The translations under genes and the position numbers were made by a program. The notes below the pieces were generated by a model that did no database searches, had not been told where the DNA came from, and saw only the letters and a program-made list of their open reading frames with translations. This document shows, in pieces, positions 57,939-64,000 of a stretch of DNA of 64,000 nt. The stretch is from Rhytidiadelphus loreus (taxonomy: Eukaryota > Streptophyta > Bryopsida > Hypnales > Hylocomiaceae), in NCBI GenBank assembly GCA_947034895.1, contig OX344764.1, positions 41,666,935 to 41,730,934 of the forward strand, given 5' to 3'. Every line of letters starts with the position of its first letter. Position 1 is the stretch's first letter.

Positions 57939-58694
57939 CACTACAAGGGAAACTGTGACCTCATTGACAAATATTTGACAAATTTCTGTCAACTGTCCCG
58001 TCAATTAGGACACCTTGATTCGGACGCTTAGTTGACAAACTTTTGTCAATTTGGCTGTCATATAGGACACAAATATACATCAGCAAGGAACATTGAGATG
58101 ATGACACGTGCCACCCAAGTAGCATACACATGGACAACACCGTGGAAATTTTCTACGAAAGTTACAAAAGTAAATTTTTATAAATCCAATTTCTTTTCCA
58201 CAAATACTGAGGCTCAATATTTGGAATTGAAGGATGAATGTGAATTGAGCTTCACATGTGTAAGATGATATTGTGAAGAAGCCTTGTACACTTATACTAA
58301 ACTAGTCTATATGTGATGACAATCGATATGGGTTATGCAAAACTTCTTGTTTTCTCTTATTCACGGGTTATTCTCTTTTGCAAAAATGTCTATAACTTTT
58401 ACATTAAGACTTCAAAGTGAAAAATTCTTTTTGGAGGTGAAACTTTAGTTTACTGTGCAAGTATTCATAGTTAATCACTTTTTGAAATAAGTTAGTTCAG
58501 TGTGCCTAATTTAGCCTTGAAAGTCTGAACACAACACATTTTGAGTTGACAAAAACACCAAATTGACAAACAATTGACAGAAACACAGAATTCTTGTCCA
58601 AATTGACAAAATTAATGTGAATCAAGCGCTGGTTGTCAGTTTGGAGAAAAACTTGTCAATTTTCTGTCATTTTGGTCACAGTTTCCTTGTAGTG
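57939..58694. mobile_element. CACTACAAGG-type CACTA element nested in 57479-59624 (756 bp)
   Basis: Tips are CACTACAAGGGAAACTGTGA and TCACAGTTTCCTTGTAGTG, flanked by AAA (57936-57938, 58695-58697). Both ends hold TTGACAAA/TTTGTCAA repeats. A 78-codon frame inside (58032-58268) has no recognisable domain. Confidence 0.9.
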
Positions 58695-58856
58695 AAATCA
58701 CATTGTTGTTTTTGAATTTATTTTCCTAGAATGTTAATTCAATTCTTCAATATAAAAATTAGATATTCAAAATATGTAGTGCAAACATTTCAAGTTAAGA
58801 AGATTCATTGTCTTAGCTAATCACACAAAGTACAAAAATAACTTGTTGTCTTCACT

Positions 58857-59442
58857 TTAACCCCTAAAGTCCCAAGGCCATATTTATGCCAAAACCACTC
58901 AAAACTACCACTTTTGCTATGTTCACCTATGAAATAAATTTTTTAAATATTTTTTAGAATCTAACCGTAGGATCTTGTTCTACACTTGTCTTAGATCATG
59001 TGATAAAAATTTTGTGATGTTTGACCGTGTAGATTGAAAGATATTAGCATTCAAAGTGGAAGAAAAAAAAATCTTTCAAGAAGTTGCTATGATTGCCCGC
59101 AAAACAAGAAAATCCATAACTTTCACATCACTAATCCAAATGGAATGAATCAAAGCTTTCCATTTAGAAGAAAATATAATCTACAAGAAAAAAAATATTA
59201 AAATTTTGATTTCAATTTTTTGTGGATTTTTTTTGCTGCCCGGTCTCCCCCATTTTGAGGTTATTGTAGCATAACTTTTGCTTCCAGGCACCGATTGGAA
59301 TAAAAATTATATTCCCAGAAAGATCTTAAGTTTATCTATCTTATGGAAAAGTTTCAAAAAAATTCGGTAAAAATTGAGATCATAGGAGCCTGCCCGAAAT
59401 CCATTTTGTCCCCCGTAGGGACAATGGGACTATAGGGGTTAA
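58857..59442. mobile_element. TTAA-flanked element nested in 57479-59624 (586 bp)
   Basis: TTAA at 58857-58860 and 59439-59442. The left tip is TTAACCCCTAAAGTCCCAAG, the right tip GGGACTATAGGGGTTAA. The related element at 49853-50795 has a single TTAA at the matching place. Its body is shared with the remnants in both large CACTA copies. Confidence 0.85.
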
Positions 59443-59624
59443 ACACAAATATCGTACAATCTATGAGGTCAAAGTATCTCTACACATTTCAATACTAGTC
59501 TACTTCAAGATCCTGTGGTTATATATGCAAAAGCAACAATTTTAAACCTTTTTTCCTTTTTGCAATAGAAATGGCAATTTAGTGGTTTCTAATGAAAAAA
59601 GACCTTAGGACTTTTGGGGCTGAA

Positions 59625-60015
59625 ATAGACATTTGTTTAAGCATCTAATCACCTTGAAGATAAAATCCTACTACCACATGGTTTTTTGTTTATTGATGAA
59701 TGTGCATAGAAACAACCTCAAATAAGACAAAGTGTAATTTAAATGAATTTTTGAATTAGTATGCTTTTAATATCAAGTACCAAACCAATTATCAATATGG
59801 ACCATAAGCAACCTAAAGAATTTCACAATCAAACACAATAAGACCTATAGAGCACAAGTACTTTTCATCAAACCATCAATATAATCTCCTATATATATCC
59901 CTTGAAGTACTTCTTCAATCATGGATATCATATAGTGCTTAGCTACCACCAAATAAGCGAATTACCTATCCATTAAGCATTTGAAAGTGTCTTTAATTTC
60001 ATTTATTTCCACCAT
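59625..60015. other. AT-rich spacer
   Basis: No gene or repeat recognised. Confidence 0.4.
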
Positions 60016-61601
60016 CACTACAAGGAAAACAGGTTCGAAATGACACAATTTTGACATGAAACTGTTCAAAATGACAATAAGCAGCATGATACTATAAATT
60101 TCCTTGTTTTTGTCAAAATAATGTCAATTATCTATCATTTCTTGTCAATTTAGACATGCTATAAGGAAAACAAGTCTAAAATAATAAGATTTTAACACAA
60201 AATTGTCTAAATTGAAAATAGGCATGTGTAGGCAATGTAGTGAATGTACAAATGTCAACTAAAAAAATTTAGGCAAATAAAGTTTGTGAGATTGGAGGGT
60301 AGAGAGGTTGTTTTTATAGTGAAAAATATTGTCTATCAAGAATTCTCAAAAACCATGGGATAATTTGAAGATGAGAGCTTGATCGCTCATTGTCAAAACA
60401 TAGGAATTTTGTTCAAAGTGGAAATTTTAGACCTCATTTAGGCATGGTAGAATACTTTTTTTAGAAAACTTTAGACTAAAAATTTGGGAAATAAATTTAA
60501 GTTTCATCTCCAAAAATCTTTTTCAGATTTAGATACTCCAATAAAAAGTATAGACAAAATTCAGAATCAATGTAAAAAAATAATGTCCCTTCCAAATCCT
60601 CTCTGAATTTTGTTCATAACTTTAGATTGAAGGATCTAAAATTGAAATGGGTTTTGGAGGTGAAACTTAAATTTATTTCCCAACTTTTCTTAGTTTAAAG
60701 TGTTTTGAAAAAAAATATTCTACTATGCCTAAATGAGGTCTGAAATTCCACTTTGAACAAAATTCCTGCTTTTGAGTTAAATATAAACGGTTGAGATCCT
60801 ACTTATCCGAATTCATATATCTCCCATATAAGTTGTTTTACCTACTACTATCCTACTTGTATAAAGCACTTGTCTTCTCTTTTCAATTCATTTGTAATCA
60901 AAGGCTTTAGAAGGTAAACTTCAATGTGAAGTCGAATTTTAATTAGTAATATTTTTAAGTGGTAAAGCTTAATTAATTTGTTGTTTAGAAACAATTTGAA
61001 CCAAAAAATCATCAATTTTCTTGACTAACCGATGAAAAAAAATCCAGCCCTGAGTTCCCCTCAAGGGCTAAGTTTCCCTGAGTTCTACTGTCAAATTGAA
61101 TTTGAAAAAAAACTTGGCTCCTGCTTTGCCGTCAGATCAAATGTTTGAACAAAAACCGTCAGCCGTTGATCCATTCAAAGCGTTTGATCTTTATTGTCCA
61201 TACGAATCCATTGTCCTATATCGATTGTCAAAGCATTGTCCATTTAAAATTACAAAAAGGGGTGGGGGAGTAAGTGTGGTATGAGTATGGTATGAGTCTG
61301 GATTGACATTTGGGTTTGCATTGTTGTTTGGGTTCGGTGTTGGGAATTAAAAGAAATTCAAATTGAATTTAAAATTGGTTTCTTCACAATGTGGTTGAAT
61401 ATCAGGTTGGAAATGCTTTTTTGAACCTTGAAATATCCCGACACTACTTTAATAGAAAATTGACGATTTGCTATCTAAATTGACTAAGAAATGACAGAAA
61501 TTTGTTAATTTGACGTCTGAATCAACACGTCCTAATTGACAGAGCATTTGACAAATTTCTGTCAAGTATTTGTCACTACGGACAGAATTCCCTTTGTAGT
61601 G
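60016..61601. mobile_element. CACTACAAGG-type CACTA element (1586 bp)
   Basis: Begins CACTACAAGGAAAACAGG, ends AATTCCCTTTGTAGTG, flanked by CAT (60013-60015, 61602-61604). Sub-terminal zones have TGTCAATT/AATTGACA and TTTCTGTCAA motifs. It contains a foldback module at 60403-60766 and no transposase. Confidence 0.85.
60403..60766. repeat. Foldback module 4, in a different CACTA family
   Basis: Outer ends GGAATTTTGTTCAAAGTGGA and TCCACTTTGAACAAAATTCC are exact reverse complements within this longer hairpin. Inner arms share TTTCATCTCCAAAAATC, CCAATAAAAAGTA and TCTCTGAATTTTGTTCATAA with modules 1-3. Confidence 0.75.
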
Positions 61602-61604
61602 CAT

Positions 61605-63290
61605 TCAACTAACATCTTTACATTTTATTTTCTCTATGATGGAAAAAGTATGAAGATAAGGTGGAATTGAAGTTGAATTTTCGAGAGTGGAATTTGGGAT
61701 TTGCTATTTCCATGGCTTACATGTTTGCCAAAGGCAAAGCATTGCCACGAATGCCACTTCAGCAATTTATGAATATATCATAGCTACAATATAAAGCCTT
61801 TCTTATACTTATATGGAAAGGCAAGGATAAAATCTCTTTAATTAGGTACACAACTTGTCTTTGAAAGGAAAATTTTTAATAGTCATGGACTTTGGAGATA
61901 GTTTGAAGTGAGAGGGCTACAAAAGTGTCCAATCTACATGATAGGATATTTTCTAACTAAGGAAATTCATAATGTAAATTCATTTTAAATGATTGGCTAT
62001 GAGCCTTGAAGTCACAGGATGTTTTTAAAATAAGTAGGCTTGACACAAACTTCTAGAGATTCAAAATTTGTTCGATTTAGCACGATCCTAGTGTATGGGG
62101 CACAATATTGGACCCTTCACAAAAAATGGATAGTAAGTAACTAAAAGCAAATTAGTGAGACTTGAAACAAGGAGAGACTTAACAAAAAATAATTAGGATT
62201 CTACTGTTGATTTTGAAGTCTGTAAGAAAAAAATGTACAGTAGAAAGGAGCTCCATAATAGATTTGACTTCTTATGGTTGGTGGAAATTTTCTTGGAAGT
62301 CTACAAGAAGTCCCCTATTTGCCTCTATCATAGGAGAGAAGCCCTGATTGCATGTCAAAATTGCTTGAGCCTCCTCTACTAAGAATGTGCTTGAACTATC
62401 ATTGCTATGAAGGGCAATGAATTTTTTCCACACCTATCATTCTATCACTTGGACAAAAAAAATCAAGTGTAAAGTTACATTCCTAGGTCTTAACAATTTC
62501 TAAAATTATATTCTCTCAAAACTTATTCCTCATGGCCCTATTGTTGTAAAGTATGTCTTTGTTTACTTTGCTACATCAGTATGAATGTTGAACCACTTAC
62601 TAGATTTGGGTGCACCACTAATTTTCAAATTGAATTCTCAATTGCTAAAAGTACTACTAAATGTGCCAAATATTCAAATTTAAAATTGGTATTCACATTT
62701 TTGTTCAAAATTCATTCAAATAGTTTGCCTTGTAGTATAGCAATATGAAATCACTCTAATTTAGAAATTATTTGAATTTTTAAGGCTCATAAATACAATT
62801 GCTTACAATTTTTATCATAATATTTTGGTTTACCTTCTTTTCATACTGTATCTCAAAAACTGCAATTTCATTCAAATATTTTTTGCTTTCATCCAAATTT
62901 CATCCAATTTTTTACACTTGTTATATTACATTCATCAAAAATCTATTCAAAAAGTGTGAAGAGGTCTTTCACTGTAGTAGGTAGATTGCAAATTCAACAC
63001 ATCTTCATCAAAAATTTAATTGAAGTAAGAAAAGACAATTTGACATCAAATTTTCAATCTACTAAAGTTTCAATAATATTGCATTCAATTTGTATGGATT
63101 TCAACAAGTTCCTTTGTCTATAAATATCTCATATTACTTCACAACCTACTTACTATTTGATTTATGGAAAGAAGACAAGTGCTTTATAGAAGGGGGTAGA
63201 AGGTACAACAATGCATGCGGGATCGTACAATAAATTAGGACTTGAAATAGCTCAACCACTCATATTCTTGTAGGTTTACTAAAAAACACT
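61605..63290. other. AT-rich DNA, no supported gene
   Basis: No gene or repeat recognised. ACT at 63288-63290 may be the left target-site copy of the next element. Confidence 0.4.
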
Positions 63291-64000
63291 CACTAGAAGA
63301 AAAGCGTGTCCGTTGCAACCGACTGAGATGCGACTATGTGTCCTATACAACTGTACTGCGACTGTAACCCTCTGTATTTGCACCAAATTTGATGTGTATG
63401 TAGTTGTAGTCGCAAAGTAGTTGGAAAATGAAGAGTAGGGTTACGATACTGTAACAGAAGAACAGACAGGAGGTATTCTACATCCAATATTCATCGCAGT
63501 TGTCCATGTAGACAGCTATCCACGAAATAGAGGCTAGCGTGGAAAAATGTAGTCACTCCGATTACAGAAAACAAACTAATTACTACGCTGCAACTAAAAA
63601 CGGCAACATTGCAACTCAAAAATGACTCAAATGCAACTAGGAATCAACTATACTGCAACTAGAACCCGACTACAGTGCAACTAAAAAACGATGCAAATGC
63701 AACTAGAACATGACTGAAAATTGACTATAGTGCAACTAAAAAACGATTGAAATGCAACTAGAGAACAATTGCAATACAACTAGAAAATGACTACAGTGCA
63801 ACTAGAAGAAGACTGCAATGCAACTAAAAAACAACTACGGTTCTACTACATAACAAATAGACTTTGGCTACAATTTGACTAGAATTCAACAACATAATGA
63901 CTATAGTTTGATTACAAAACAAAGGCAGTTAGAGTTCTTAGTCAAAATGCTATAGTACTTATTTCATATGAGTTGTAGTTGCATCCTTACTTTGCTAGAC
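63291..64000. mobile_element. CACTA element running off the right edge
   Basis: The left tip is CACTAGAAGAAAAGCGTG. The first 300 bp are comparatively CpG-rich, followed by an array of TGCAACTA repeats. The right tip is outside the window, so size and coding capacity are unknown. Confidence 0.7.
63589..63845 (+). repeat. Array of TGCAACTAAAAA-type repeats
   Basis: About eleven units of 20-28 bp, alternating TGCAACTAAAAAACGA and TGCAACTAGAAC-like forms. This is a sub-terminal repeat type not found in the other CACTA elements here. Confidence 0.8.

Larger units (their letters stand above)
57479..59624. mobile_element. TTAA-type element with two nested insertions
   Basis: The left tip is TTAACTCCTAAAGTCCCATA; the right tip AGGACTTTTGGGGCTGAA has lost its TTAA. 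Removing 57939-58697 and 58857-59438 leaves about 800 bp, collinear with 49853-50795 (shared TAGAACAATCTCA, ATTTCTACTTAA, TTACAATCTA-like blocks). Confidence 0.7.

Noticed and set aside
58032..58268. A 78-codon gene inside the CACTACAAGG element
   Set aside because: No recognisable motif, no matching frame in the related element at 60016-61601, and the length is within chance for this DNA.
23596..59442. CCCTAAA/TTTAGGG motifs as interstitial telomere repeats
   Set aside because: Each occurs once, at the tip of a TTAA element, and never in tandem, so they are transposon ends.
63589..63845. A CRISPR-like array
   Set aside because: The units are short, variable and without unique spacers, and they lie next to a CACTA tip in plant DNA.

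Overview
This 64 kb window looks like nuclear DNA of a land plant, probably a large, repeat-rich genome. The lineage is not settled; a non-seed plant is possible. The evidence is three intact plant genes with GT-AG introns, very AT-rich intergenic DNA, and many CACTA-type transposons with plant-type tips (CACTAGTAGAAA, CACTACAAGGAA). No bacterial-style operon, CRISPR array or rRNA gene is visible.

Layout. 0-2.6 kb: two overlapping ORFs of a gag-like or transposon-like element, followed by a CCGG-rich tail. 3.0-17.6 kb: two related large CACTA elements (3035-7683 and 14186-17589), with several small palindromic CACTA MITEs and a dead ORF between them. 18.0-20.1 kb: another CACTA-type element with a different sub-terminal repeat. 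20.1-22.4 kb: a decayed, GC-richer gene relic carrying two MITEs. 22.4-44 kb: AT-rich DNA with terminal-inverted-repeat elements of two further classes. One class is flanked by TTAA and has tips like CCCCTAAAG. The other begins TAAGGTA. An LRR pseudogene at 31.8-32.6 kb is interrupted by a TTAA element. 44.2-53.8 kb: a gene island with a dehydrin-like LEA gene (+), a short-chain dehydrogenase gene (-) and a secreted ML-domain lipid-binding protein gene (+). 53.8-64 kb: more TTAA elements, including one with two insertions nested inside it, two CACTACAAGG elements, and a CACTA element running off the right edge.

The three genes have separate promoters and no obvious joint function. The dehydrin suggests desiccation or cold protection, the SDR resembles plant 1-acyldihydroxyacetone-phosphate reductase-like enzymes, and the ML protein is probably apoplastic or vacuolar.

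The most notable signal is the TTAA-flanked family (at least nine placements). Two cases are supported by target-site logic: a paralogous empty TTAA site at 50598-50601, and an insertion into an LRR coding sequence. This pattern fits piggyBac-like non-autonomous elements, which are not a routine finding in plants. Also notable are near-perfect palindromic CACTA MITEs, a foldback module shared by different CACTA elements, and a tRNA-like Pol III A/B-box module kept in both large CACTA copies with a compensatory stem change. All alignments were done by eye.
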